Shown in pieces: positions 1 to 8,099 of a stretch of 56,040 nt of DNA; position 1 is the stretch's first letter; each line of letters opens with the position of its first letter. The DNA is from a virus. Made by a program: the position numbers and the translations under genes. The notes beneath the pieces were generated by a model. It made no database searches. It saw only the letters and a list, made by a program, of their open reading frames with translations, and was not told the DNA's origin. The DNA lies in the IMG/VR virus record IMGVR_UViG_3300003937_000295, positions 1 to 56,040 of that record; one strand, 5' to 3'.

Positions 1-264
1 AATCCCCAAAGTACCACCAGTGCCAACTATAATTGGATCACCATTGGATATTGCTCCTGATGCAATACCACTGTAAGTTCCACCACCAGCACCTACAGCA
101 CTCCAAGCACTTCCATCATATGCTCTTAAACCACTATCAGAACTATTGAAATATACATCACCTTCTGATGCACTTCCTGGATTTGCTGTGCTTATTGCAA
201 ATCCAACTCTATTATCCCTGATTTTAGAATTATCATCAGTTGGTCCGACGAAAATTGGTGCCAT
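1..264 (-). CDS. Tail-fibre-type structural protein, N-terminal part (cut by window edge)
   Basis: An ATG at 264 opens 88 codons that run off the left edge with no stop, so only the N-terminus is visible. A strong AGGAGG ribosome binding site lies at 273-278 (read on the minus strand). The protein starts MAPIFVGPTDD and carries a short segment with LRAYDGSAW, a pattern common at the front of marine-phage fibre proteins. It follows a run of fibre genes in the same direction, so a virion or fibre role is inferred. The specific function is unknown. Confidence 0.6.
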   Translation of the reverse strand, partial: MAPIFVGPTDDNSKIRDNRVGFAISTANPGSASEGDVYFNSSDSGLRAYDGSAWSAVGAGGGTYSGIASGAISNGDPIIVGTGGTLGI

Positions 265-296
265 TTATATGTCCTCCTAAAATATTTTTATTTAAA

Positions 297-1565
297 TCAG
301 GAAATTTCCTGCAAGACAAACTTATATTTCTTGCCGTTTCGCCTGTTAATTAAGAAGAGATCATTCTCTCCCTCTTGGATTGTATACGAACCCCAAGTTC
401 CATCAACCTCATTACCACCTTTTGCTTCGTTACTTAAGTCAATATCAGAAGTGTAAAGGTTTGCCCAACGAGTGCCTGTAGCACCAAGGTCTCTTGTGCC
501 ATTACCATCAGGAATAACATTAGCACCAAACGTAGAAATACCAGCTGTAACGATAAGACCACCATTAGTAATTCTTACACCCGTTCTTGCAGTGATGAGA
601 CCAACAGAATCAACGTTTGTTACATCTTGATATGTAAGGGTTCCTCCAATAGAAACATCACCAGTGAATGTTACTGCAGTACCAGTAATGTTTCTTACTG
701 CTATGTCTGGTGTTCCAGTTAATCCAGTTGCATCACCACTAAAACTTGTAGCAGTAACAATACCAGTGAACTTACCATCACCTTCAACAACTAATGCAGT
801 TTGTCCAGCACCAACTGTTCCATAAACTAATGCTCCACCATCAGTGGTTTCAAGACGTTTTGTATTGTCATAGAAAGCAGCAACAGAACCATCTGGAGTT
901 CCTACTAATATATTTTCATCACCAGTTCTCTTTAAAAACTTAATTTCAGTATCAGACTTTAAAAACAATGACCCAGTTCCAGCATCATCAATGATACTAT
1001 TTGAACCATCATGAACAATCTGTAGATCGCTACCAGTACCAAGATTTAACTTAACGTTATCACCAAGAGTTAAACCAACACCAACAACTAATCCATTATT
1101 AGCAGTTGCAATACCACTAATGTAAACGTCTCCACTAGTGTTCCATTTTGGACCACCTGTAGAAAGTTTTGCAGGTGTTACAGATTCATTTGCTGGAACA
1201 CTAAGAGATAATGCAGTTCCAAAAAGAGTTATTGTACAATCAAGTGTAGCAATAGGTGCTGTGGTAAATATGATATTACTCGTACTTATTGTATAATCAG
1301 ATCCTGCTGATTGAACAACACCACCAAGAACAACTCTTAATTGAGAAGAGTTTACTGGATGAACAGCAGAACCGTCATATGCCAGAGCAAATGTCGTCAA
1401 TACGCCATTAAAGGAACCTGAAATATCAGTAAGAACCTTTATTTCGCTAGGCGATTGTCCAACAAACCCATTCCATACTGTCCCATCCCACTTATAACTA
1501 AATCCAGAAGTAGTGTCTGTAAATATACTCCCAATTCCTGGACTATCTGGAAAGTTTAATGTCAC
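297..1565 (-). CDS. Tail-fibre-like virion structural protein
   Basis: A 422-residue protein. Its N-terminus (TDTTSGFSYKWDGTVW) and repeated G-x-VTATSFSG-type segments are typical of the repetitive beta-structured fibre proteins of T4-like cyanophages. The start is GTG at 1565, chosen because MTLNFPDSPG matches the usual beginning of this type of protein; a GATAAATA late-promoter-like site lies about 30 bases upstream. Residues around 320-350 (ARTGVRITNGGLIV) are encoded by a 59-base stretch that is identical in the fibre gene ending at 4203. It probably forms part of the distal tail or a decoration fibre; the receptor is unknown. Confidence 0.7.
   Translation of the reverse strand: MTLNFPDSPGIGSIFTDTTSGFSYKWDGTVWNGFVGQSPSEIKVLTDISGSFNGVLTTFALAYDGSAVHPVNSSQLRVVLGGVVQSAGSDYTISTSNIIFTTAPIATLDCTITLFGTALSLSVPANESVTPAKLSTGGPKWNTSGDVYISGIATANNGLVVGVGLTLGDNVKLNLGTGSDLQIVHDGSNSIIDDAGTGSLFLKSDTEIKFLKRTGDENILVGTPDGSVAAFYDNTKRLETTDGGALVYGTVGAGQTALVVEGDGKFTGIVTATSFSGDATGLTGTPDIAVRNITGTAVTFTGDVSIGGTLTYQDVTNVDSVGLITARTGVRITNGGLIVTAGISTFGANVIPDGNGTRDLGATGTRWANLYTSDIDLSNEAKGGNEVDGTWGSYTIQEGENDLFLINRRNGKKYKFVLQEIS
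532..590. repeat. 59-bp perfect direct repeat, copy 1
   Basis: This 59-base stretch is identical to 4537-4595. Both copies lie in fibre genes, in the same orientation and reading frame, and encode the same short fibre motif. Such shared blocks can act as recombination points between fibre genes. Confidence 0.9.
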
Positions 1566-1593
1566 AGCGACCTATTACCTTACTATTATCAAT

Positions 1594-1601
1594 TATTTAT
1601 C
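1594..1601 (-). promoter_or_regulatory. Candidate late promoter (GATAAATA)
   Basis: The minus strand reads GATAAATA about 30 bases upstream of the GTG start at 1565. It fits the T4-type late consensus (TATAAATA, with the first base relaxed) and its usual spacing. Confidence 0.5.
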
Positions 1602-1605
1602 ACAT

Positions 1606-1640
1606 AAAAAACCCGCCAGGGGTGACTGACGGGTTAAAAA
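1606..1640 (-). terminator. Rho-independent terminator
   Basis: On the minus strand AACCCGTC pairs with GGCGGGTT (8 pairs, one G-U) around a 10-base loop and is followed by a run of T. It lies just downstream of the small gene ending at 1645 and would end transcripts from the fibre-chaperone gene. Confidence 0.75.
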
Positions 1641-1644
1641 TTTA

Positions 1645-1737
1645 TCAAGCAAAACTAATTAACAGTTTAGTTGCAGAAACTGCCCTACCAGCAACTACTG
1701 TTCTGCTCTTTATATTGTCAACATTAATCTGTGACAT
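1645..1737 (-). CDS. Small protein (30 aa) resembling the start of a fibre protein
   Basis: An ATG-to-TGA frame of 30 codons. Its first residues (MSQINVDNIKSR) look like the conserved beginning of cyanophage fibre proteins (M-x-Q-x-NVD-x-I). It lies between the chaperone gene and the terminator, with no clear ribosome binding site. It may be a remnant of a longer fibre gene lost by recombination, or a short expressed protein; the sequence alone does not decide. Confidence 0.45.
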   Translation of the reverse strand: MSQINVDNIKSRTVVAGRAVSATKLLISFA

Positions 1738-1765
1738 CTTATTACTTTTTAGTTATTTAGTAATT

Positions 1766-2230
1766 CTAGTGACCTGGTTCTTCAGGCCAATTTATGTTAT
1801 GAGGGAAACCTTCTTGAGTTGTAATATCTCTCAGTTCTTGACGATACTGTCTCCACTCATCACTCATTATAACATCAGAACAACCCATCCAATCAGATTT
1901 TGATATCAAACTATTTCTAGTATTTCTAATACCCTCAGATGCTTGATTATCAATATTTAATCTATATGCTTCTTTATCTTCTTCATTATTGAAGATAGGA
2001 CCAATCACATACTTAGTAAACCATTTACCCTTAATCTCCTCAATACCCTGTCTTACAACAGTTTCATATGGTGAAGTAGTTTGTGGTTGTGGTCCCTCAA
2101 GAATAGCATCAAGACCATATGTATCTATAACATATGGTGTCAATGGTTTAGGGAAAGAGATATTTGGATACTTATAATGTAAATCTCTTTCACTAATGAC
2201 TTCACCAGTTTCTCTAACCCTTAGTTCCAT
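1766..2230 (-). CDS. Tail-fibre assembly chaperone-like protein
   Basis: A 154-residue protein. The C-terminal part has the pattern R-x-SLISKSDW ... EWRQYRQELRDI ... NWPEEP, which matches the phage tail assembly chaperone family (APC type, the family of proteins encoded next to tail fibres). It lies 3 bases downstream of the large fibre gene at 2234-4201, the usual position for a chaperone that helps fold or attach that fibre. A second protein with the same motif is encoded at 11556-11978. The N-terminal 100 residues are not recognised. Confidence 0.65.
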   Translation of the reverse strand: MELRVRETGEVISERDLHYKYPNISFPKPLTPYVIDTYGLDAILEGPQPQTTSPYETVVRQGIEEIKGKWFTKYVIGPIFNNEEDKEAYRLNIDNQASEGIRNTRNSLISKSDWMGCSDVIMSDEWRQYRQELRDITTQEGFPHNINWPEEPGH

Positions 2231-2233
2231 ATA

Positions 2234-4201
2234 TTATGCAATAGCAAGGAATAAGTAAGTGCCGCCATTATTGTTAATAGCAGCAGGGGCTGATGAAGTA
2301 ACTGTAAATCCTGCGTTAAGTGGGTCGATGTAATCAGTATTAGTAACTTCAGCGGCTGTGCTATTGACTAGAACATAAGGATCATTGCCAGCAACTATTC
2401 CACGCGCAGAATCCCAAACGTACCAATCACCTGAGCTGTCAGTACGTTTAATCATTACAAAGCGAGCGCCTGCCGTAAACCCACAATCAACGTTAATGTC
2501 ATTACCAGTTCCACTAAAAGTGCCTACTTTTGATACGCCGGGTAAGCTTGCAAACAAATAAGCAATATAAGTTTCGTTATTAGCGTTTACGTCATTGTCA
2601 GGTCCAACGGTAAATACAGACGCAGTTGGCGAAGTGTCATTCCAAAGTTCATGGTTATCAATTGAATCCGCGTTACTATTTAAAATTAAATAATCTGTAT
2701 TATCCCCATAATATACAGCCCAATTAACAGAACCGCTTCTACGTTTTACCCACATCATCTCAGGGGCAACACCAAGATTATGGGATTCAGTTTTTGTACT
2801 ACCTGTGCCAGTGTATGCAGCAACATCAAAGAACCCCAAAGCACGTTTGAAGAAATGCTGAATGCCACCGCTCGTCGATCCTGTAGTAAGGGTTTGAGTG
2901 AATTTACCTGTTGGAGCATCAAACTTCCAAGAAGTAAATGAACCTTCGGCGCTACCAGCGCCAGTAACAAGATACTTACCATTTCCAGTAAGTCTGCTAC
3001 CAACAAAAAATGAATAAGAGCCGCTTCTCACAGGTCTTTGCAATACCAAATCTGGCGCAAAACCAGGCGTAGAGGTTTGTGTATACGATGTAAGCAATTC
3101 TGGTTTAAATACTTCCGTTCCAGCCTCAGGCGGCTTATGCGGACGGCGGATTGCGATGTAGGTGTAATTGACGCCGCTTGAGTTTGCATTGTGATCTGCT
3201 TCTTTTAGTTGAAATCCAGTTGGCGTGACGCCTCCATATGTATGCGAATACTCTTGCGAATTTAAGTCGGCCATTAAATAATTATCATTCTGTCCAATCG
3301 TGTTAAAACCTCTCATTGTGTCAAGCATTAGCCAGTTGCCAGAGGCACTGGTGCTTTTTATCAGCACCCATTGCGGTTCAAAACCTAAAGTGATGGTATT
3401 GATAGGATCACCACCACCCGTGCCTGTACCTGTATAACTCCCACACTTAATAATCGACTCGTCACCATCCTCGCCAAACGATTGATCGTCGTGGGCGAAA
3501 AGGTAAGCGACAAAAGTTCCGCCATTGGTATTAACAGATCCATTCCCAGAGACATGAAAGGTCGCCGCCGTATGATCTTCGCCAGTGCCTGAACCCCAAA
3601 GACGTGTACCGCCAAATTGACCACCAGTGCTTTCAAGCTCAAGTTTTGCAAAATTTTCTGTAGTACCTGAACCCCCACCTGAATGCAAATTTCGGTGATA
3701 AACGATCCAGCTTTCAGAATTATCTGTTCTTTTAATCCAGATGCTGCCAGGTTCTGAACCTAGGTTGTGGGTTATATCTCTATCTGCCCCATTTCCTGTA
3801 TAAGTAACAACATCAAAGAATCCAGGCGCTTTGCGGAATGTCCAGGAGCAAATATCATCGTTATTTTCATTAACGTGCCCATTATCAGCAACAGCGAAAC
3901 CAGTTGACGTGAAAGACGTAATCATGTCCGTCTTTGTTTGCGCTGCACGGGCTCTATTGCTTTCAAGAACTGTATTAGTGCCGCGTTCAGTGTCAGTAAA
4001 TATGTGATCAGCCCCAGAACTTGCATTTCTATTTCTGATCCACACCAAGGCACCTTCGCCGCTCACATCAATGCCGTTATTTATCGTTTGGCTTGTCCCA
4101 TTTCCTTCATACAAAAACGTTGAAAATACGTCGTCAACGTAAACCTTGTCTCCAGATGCTCCAGCAGCACCCATCATCAGTGTTCTTGTTAAGTTACTCA
4201 T
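2234..4201 (-). CDS. Large tail-fibre / adhesin-like protein with repeated domains
   Basis: A 655-residue protein. At least three copies of a module can be seen with the pattern YTGxGxxxxxxHNLGxxPxxxWIKR...SWIVYHR..., at roughly residues 130-170, 250-290 and 460-500, separated by segments ending in YIAYLFA. This repeated module (DUF7483-like) is found in phage fibre proteins. The chaperone-like gene follows 3 bases downstream. The gene is visibly richer in G and C (GCCG, GGCG, CGCC strings) than its AT-rich neighbours, which suggests recent acquisition. It is probably receptor binding; the receptor is unknown. Confidence 0.65.
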   Translation of the reverse strand: MSNLTRTLMMGAAGASGDKVYVDDVFSTFLYEGNGTSQTINNGIDVSGEGALVWIRNRNASSGADHIFTDTERGTNTVLESNRARAAQTKTDMITSFTSTGFAVADNGHVNENNDDICSWTFRKAPGFFDVVTYTGNGADRDITHNLGSEPGSIWIKRTDNSESWIVYHRNLHSGGGSGTTENFAKLELESTGGQFGGTRLWGSGTGEDHTAATFHVSGNGSVNTNGGTFVAYLFAHDDQSFGEDGDESIIKCGSYTGTGTGGGDPINTITLGFEPQWVLIKSTSASGNWLMLDTMRGFNTIGQNDNYLMADLNSQEYSHTYGGVTPTGFQLKEADHNANSSGVNYTYIAIRRPHKPPEAGTEVFKPELLTSYTQTSTPGFAPDLVLQRPVRSGSYSFFVGSRLTGNGKYLVTGAGSAEGSFTSWKFDAPTGKFTQTLTTGSTSGGIQHFFKRALGFFDVAAYTGTGSTKTESHNLGVAPEMMWVKRRSGSVNWAVYYGDNTDYLILNSNADSIDNHELWNDTSPTASVFTVGPDNDVNANNETYIAYLFASLPGVSKVGTFSGTGNDINVDCGFTAGARFVMIKRTDSSGDWYVWDSARGIVAGNDPYVLVNSTAAEVTNTDYIDPLNAGFTVTSSAPAAINNNGGTYLFLAIA

Positions 4202-4202
4202 A

Positions 4203-5375
4203 TCAATTAACGTAATCTACTAATGATGAACCTCTAAATCTGGTGCCACCACTAGAAGTAGAAAAAATAAACAAGTGTGTCTTACCTGTTGTAAGTGTTG
4301 GTGCTGTATCTGCCGGGAACTTAACCGATGCTGGCCAAGTTACAGTTCCACTTGAGTGTGTCAGTTCTAATGTAAATGCATATGCACAACCTGTTGGTAC
4401 ATTAGCAAAGGTGAATGTGCTATTACCACTAATAGTCTTTGTAAAGTAGTTTCCTTGTGAACAATCAATCTCCAATGCACCCATTGCAGTGATGTTTTCT
4501 TTATAAGGTCCAGTTACACTTACTCCTGCACCTATTGTAGAAATACCAGCTGTAACGATAAGACCACCATTAGTAATTCTTACACCCGTTCTTGCGGTAA
4601 TAAAACCGCTTGAACTACTTCCAACGTAGATAGGTCCTCCCATATTTCCGTGAGAGGTACACTGATAATAAAGAATTGAAGGTGCATCAAATGGAACATC
4701 AAATATCAGATCAGTTCCATTACCTGCATCATTATTTGTAACACCATCATTATATGCTGTTCCTGCTGAACCATTTGGTGTGCTCTGAATTCTAAATGGG
4801 TGTCCTCCAGATCTATTCTTGAAGATATATTTTTGTCCTCTGATAAGTTGTAAATCAGGATCAGTATCACCACTTAAATCGCCAGGTCCAGTGAATGTAT
4901 AGTGATCAGTGCCACTTGCTCCAAGAGTCCAGAAAGCAATCGAAGCATCTAATGAAGTTGCAGTTACAATACCAACGAAATTTGCATTTCCAGTGCCACT
5001 TACAGAACCGCCAACACCAGCAAGTCCAAATTGAATTCCGCTTCTTGCGGTGACAACACCAATAGAATCGACATTGGTTACATCATCATAAGTTAATGTT
5101 CCACCAACAGTAACATTGCCAGTAAAAGTGGCGGCAACACCAGTAATATTGCCCACAACATCACCATCAAACGTGGTAGCAGTAACAAGACCAATCACAG
5201 TGACTTGTTCTGCGTTAATAAAAGCAGTATTGGCAAGACCAATTAAACCAGCCCCATTACCGCTAAAACTAGTAGCGGTGACAACACCAGTGACCGCTAA
5301 CCCATTATGAACTGTTAAACTATTTGCGGTGGAAAGACCAACACCACCTACTAATTGTGCCTTTGTCTGAGACAT
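4203..5375 (-). CDS. Tail-fibre-like protein with an embedded cupredoxin-like domain
   Basis: A 390-residue protein. Residues 1-140 are fibre repeats (VTATSFSG, VTVGGTLTYDDVTNVDS). Residues about 145-253 look like a blue-copper (cupredoxin) domain: GHPF with His192, then YYQCTSHGNMGG with Cys239, His242 and Met245. This is the full His-Cys-His-Met type-1 copper ligand set, with C-x2-H-x2-M spacing. Residues about 300-390 are the conserved fibre C-terminus (WPASVKFP ... LTTGKTHLF ... LVDYVN). A GATAAATA site lies about 25 bases upstream. The fold call is by motif; copper binding is untested. Confidence 0.7.
   Translation of the reverse strand: MSQTKAQLVGGVGLSTANSLTVHNGLAVTGVVTATSFSGNGAGLIGLANTAFINAEQVTVIGLVTATTFDGDVVGNITGVAATFTGNVTVGGTLTYDDVTNVDSIGVVTARSGIQFGLAGVGGSVSGTGNANFVGIVTATSLDASIAFWTLGASGTDHYTFTGPGDLSGDTDPDLQLIRGQKYIFKNRSGGHPFRIQSTPNGSAGTAYNDGVTNNDAGNGTDLIFDVPFDAPSILYYQCTSHGNMGGPIYVGSSSSGFITARTGVRITNGGLIVTAGISTIGAGVSVTGPYKENITAMGALEIDCSQGNYFTKTISGNSTFTFANVPTGCAYAFTLELTHSSGTVTWPASVKFPADTAPTLTTGKTHLFIFSTSSGGTRFRGSSLVDYVN
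4537..4595. repeat. 59-bp perfect direct repeat, copy 2
   Basis: Identical to 532-590. It lies within the cupredoxin-containing fibre gene, just after the copper-ligand region, and encodes the motif ARTGVRITNGG. Confidence 0.9.
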
Positions 5376-5397
5376 TATATTCGCGGTATTTTTTTAT

Positions 5398-5405
5398 TAT
5401 TTATC
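5398..5405 (-). promoter_or_regulatory. Candidate late promoter (GATAAATA)
   Basis: The minus strand reads GATAAATA 22-30 bases upstream of the fibre gene starting at 5375, matching the spacing of other candidate late promoters in the window. Confidence 0.5.
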
Positions 5406-5464
5406 AGGTTTGAAATACCTGCAAAAATATGGTACTATATAATTTTATCTGAAAGATATTTTAT

Positions 5465-6256
5465 ATGATTATTCTTACTGGCGCAAAGGGATTTATTGGC
5501 GTTAACTTTTTAGTTCATTTAGAGCAAAGAGGAAAAACAGTAATTAAAATAGAAGAGAATAATTACCTAAATTTTAGAGCAACATTTAAAAAATGGGATG
5601 AAGTGGAACTTATCCTTCATCAAGGTGCGATATCTTCAACTGTAGAAACTAACCTAAAAAAAATATTCTCTAACAATATTGAATTTAGTCAATGGTTATT
5701 TGAGAAAGCAGCAAAGTATAATATTCCAGTAAAATATGCCTCATCCGCTTCCGTATATGGAAACGAACAAGGCATCATCAATCCACTTAATTATTACGCA
5801 CTATCCAAAGTGACTATTGATTATTGGGTTCAAGATAATATGGATAGATTTCCTCTTATTCAAGGATTTAGATACTTCAATGTTTATGGAACACCTGAAG
5901 ATAATAAAGGAGACCAAGCAAGTCCCGTAAGTAAGTTTGCAAAACAAGTTGAAGAAACTGGTAAACTTGAATTGTTTGAAGGTTCTGATAAATTTTTACG
6001 AGACTTTATTTGGGTTGGAGATATTATCAAAATTGTTCTTGATAATGATAAAGGTTCTGGCATTTATGATCTTGGAACCAGCAACCCAGTGAGTTTTCAA
6101 CATGTTGCAGAGTGTGTCGCAGAACATTATTTTGGAAAAATTGAATACATCCCATTCCCCGAGCACCTAAAAAGTAAGTATCAAACTTATACTTGTGCTA
6201 AAAAAGAATGGGGTGATTATAAATTCAAAACTATCAAAGAGTATCTCCTTGAATAA
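5465..6256 (+). CDS. hldD: ADP-L-glycero-D-manno-heptose 6-epimerase (NAD(P)-dependent epimerase)
   Basis: A 263-residue short-chain dehydrogenase/epimerase. It has an N-terminal Rossmann motif TGAKGFIG, Ser in ASSASVYG and the catalytic YALSK (Tyr-x3-Lys). The segment YFNVYGTPEDNKGDQASP and the later FLRDFIWVGD match HldD closely. HldD converts ADP-D-glycero- to ADP-L-glycero-D-manno-heptose, the last step of ADP-heptose synthesis. It is shorter than the usual 310-330 residues. It is on the plus strand, and its 3' end overlaps the convergent cupin gene by 23 bases. A TATAAT-like element lies at 5438-5443, but no well-spaced -35 was seen. The neighbours supply the earlier pathway steps. Confidence 0.8.
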   Translation: MIILTGAKGFIGVNFLVHLEQRGKTVIKIEENNYLNFRATFKKWDEVELILHQGAISSTVETNLKKIFSNNIEFSQWLFEKAAKYNIPVKYASSASVYGNEQGIINPLNYYALSKVTIDYWVQDNMDRFPLIQGFRYFNVYGTPEDNKGDQASPVSKFAKQVEETGKLELFEGSDKFLRDFIWVGDIIKIVLDNDKGSGIYDLGTSNPVSFQHVAECVAEHYFGKIEYIPFPEHLKSKYQTYTCAKKEWGDYKFKTIKEYLLE

Positions 6257-6614
6257 CACGAATACTATCAGAGTCAAAGTGTTCTGTACTAAATTCAAAC
6301 AACTCTGTATCTTCTAGAGCATACATTTGATGTCTCATACCAACTGGAACGTGGAACTTATCTCCACGTTCTAATGTTTCTATGGTAGATAACTCAATGT
6401 CATCATTCCATCCATAGCAAATTCGTATCCTACCACTTTGAATGTAGAATACTTCGTCTTTTTTAATGTGATAATGCCAAGAACACTTTTTATCTTTTAC
6501 GATATAAAGTAATTTACCACAATAATCTTCAGAGTTTGCAATCCATTTTTCGTATCCCCATCCTTTTGGGACATACTTAATTGGTTCTCCTGCTCTAGGT
6601 TGTGAAGAAGTCAT
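6234..6614 (-). CDS. Cupin-domain sugar-phosphate isomerase-like protein
   Basis: The ATG at 6614 was chosen (126 residues) because AAAGGGG lies upstream and MTSSQPRAGEP leads straight into the domain; a longer frame from 6665 would overlap the upstream gene more. The core is YVPKGWGYEKW ... CSWHYHIKKDEVFYI ... GDKFHVPVGMRHQM, a single cupin barrel with metal-binding His residues, close to the mannose-6-phosphate isomerase type II or RmlC-like cupins. Its place among heptose genes suggests a sugar isomerase or epimerase. Whether it replaces the missing GmhA isomerase is speculation. Confidence 0.6.
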   Translation of the reverse strand: MTSSQPRAGEPIKYVPKGWGYEKWIANSEDYCGKLLYIVKDKKCSWHYHIKKDEVFYIQSGRIRICYGWNDDIELSTIETLERGDKFHVPVGMRHQMYALEDTELFEFSTEHFDSDSIRVIQGDTL

Positions 6615-6924
6615 CGGAGTGTACCCCTTTGTCGTCAATGTAATAATCTGCGGATGGTTTTCCAAGAAATAACTGATGATACTTACATCCCCACAAACTT
6701 AGTTGTATCTCTGTAAATTCATAGAATTCTTTCTTTGCCAGATCAGCATTATTATTATACCGACCCATTCCTCTGGCAGTAAGATAAACGATGGTATGAC
6801 CTTCGTCGTATAGTTTATTTATTTTGTCAATTCTATCCTGAATCGGCATTGCCTGTTCATATCGCATCTCTTCGGTAGGACCAGGAGTGCAGATAGTTCC
6901 ATCAATATCAACTACATATCGCAT
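6595..6924 (-). CDS. HAD-family phosphatase-like protein
   Basis: A 109-residue protein starting MRYVVDIDGTICTPG, with the HAD nucleophile motif D-x-D-G-T. A Thr motif (VYLTARG) follows at about residue 48 and KPSADYYIDDKG near the end gives the acidic motif. Small HAD proteins of this type are found in capsule and LPS operons as sugar phosphatases. It overlaps the kinase gene upstream by 17 bases and the cupin gene downstream by 20 bases, so it is probably co-transcribed with them. The substrate is not evident. Confidence 0.65.
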   Translation of the reverse strand: MRYVVDIDGTICTPGPTEEMRYEQAMPIQDRIDKINKLYDEGHTIVYLTARGMGRYNNNADLAKKEFYEFTEIQLSLWGCKYHQLFLGKPSADYYIDDKGVHSDDFFTT

Positions 6925-7699
6925 TTACATCTTCTCCGTTAAGTACATAAGTTCCTGTATGTGATACTGCTATTGCAGCAGATTTATTTGCTAAAGGTAT
7001 TGCATCTTCTATTCTACCATAAGTTAGGTATCCGTAGGCAAGTGTGGCAAGGAAAGTATCTCCAGCACCCACAACATCATATACACTCACCTTTTCGCCT
7101 GGATATAACTTACCTTTATATTCTGCACCCTTTGAACCTCTTGTAATAATAAGGTTTGGATGATCTTTATATTCCAATCTTGAATACTCATAGTCATTAA
7201 TTTTAATATACGCATCATCTATAGGTAGAGTTGTTTTCTTACTATCAATAAAGATTGGGCCATCAAACCACTCGACCAACTCAAATAGTCGTTTAGATGT
7301 TATAAATCCTTTGTTGTAGTCAGATATAACAAGTGCATCAAAATCACCCTCAGGCATATTACCTTTGAAGGGTTTGATATTATTTTCAGTATCAACTCTT
7401 AAAATCTGCTGATTAGACTTCTCATCAATATATCGTGTCTTTACGATGTTCTCATCGTTAGTAATCATCGTAATATCAATGCCAAAAGAAAGTAGATTAG
7501 CATGAACATTCCATGCCATGCCTTTTCTTGTTTCTGTTCTGATGTAATCTAAAACTGGAACAGGTGCTTCTGGATTTAATCGATTAACAGTTCCATAAAC
7601 ATATTCATCGATACAACTATCACCGATAAGTAATACCTTGAATGGTTTTTGTGGTGGAGTAGTCTCCGAGTCTATTGAAAAACCGAACTTCCTTTGCAT
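6908..7699 (-). CDS. rfaE1: D-glycero-beta-D-manno-heptose-7-phosphate kinase (HldE kinase domain)
   Basis: A 263-residue PfkB/ribokinase-family protein. The N-terminal GDSCIDEYVYG, the downstream NPEAPVPVLD (compare SPEAPVPV of HldE) and the C-terminal DVVGAGDTFLA with the catalytic Asp identify the heptose-7-phosphate kinase half of HldE. It phosphorylates heptose 7-phosphate at C1. In many bacteria this domain is fused to an adenylyltransferase; here the two halves are separate genes, and the kinase lies after the transferase with an 80-base overlap. The ATG at 7699 is the only ATG upstream of the conserved core. Confidence 0.8.
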   Translation of the reverse strand: MQRKFGFSIDSETTPPQKPFKVLLIGDSCIDEYVYGTVNRLNPEAPVPVLDYIRTETRKGMAWNVHANLLSFGIDITMITNDENIVKTRYIDEKSNQQILRVDTENNIKPFKGNMPEGDFDALVISDYNKGFITSKRLFELVEWFDGPIFIDSKKTTLPIDDAYIKINDYEYSRLEYKDHPNLIITRGSKGAEYKGKLYPGEKVSVYDVVGAGDTFLATLAYGYLTYGRIEDAIPLANKSAAIAVSHTGTYVLNGEDVNAICS

Positions 7700-8018
7700 A
7701 ATGTGAACCTACTACTTCTTTTCCTTTCCAGTCAGAACCTACCACCAGTATATCTGGACTGATGGATTCTAACAACTCTTCCAATTCTTGTTTGCTATCA
7801 AACATATGAACGACATCAACATAACGAATTGACGTAAGCATCAGTTCTCTATCATATTGTGAAAAAATAGGTCGTGTTGGACCTTTCATTTCTGCAACTT
7901 TCTTATCTGTATCTATGGCAACAATAAGATAATCCCCAAGAGATTTAGCATATTTTAGGAGTTCAATGTGTCCTGGATGAAGAACATCGAAACAACCATT
8001 GACAAATGATATTTTCAT
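7620..8018 (-). CDS. rfaE2: D-glycero-beta-D-manno-heptose 1-phosphate adenylyltransferase (HldE C-domain)
   Basis: A 132-residue nucleotidyltransferase. GCFDVLHPGHIELL carries the HxGH nucleotide-binding motif at about residues 9-18. KGPTRPIFSQYDRELML and PDILVVGSDWKGKEVVG are typical of the HldE adenylyltransferase domain. It would form ADP-D-glycero-D-manno-heptose from heptose 1-phosphate. It is the first gene of the minus-strand run transferase-kinase-HAD-cupin. The region between it and the plus-strand gmhB gene (8019-8099) must hold divergent promoters, but no clear consensus was seen. Confidence 0.8.
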   Translation of the reverse strand: MKISFVNGCFDVLHPGHIELLKYAKSLGDYLIVAIDTDKKVAEMKGPTRPIFSQYDRELMLTSIRYVDVVHMFDSKQELEELLESISPDILVVGSDWKGKEVVGSHYAKEVRFFNRLGDYSTTKTIQGITYR

Positions 8019-8099
8019 TAAAGTCCAAGTATAATCATAATGCCTCTTGATTTATTTAAATATATAATCTACAATTGGTATAGAAATAATAGCATAATA

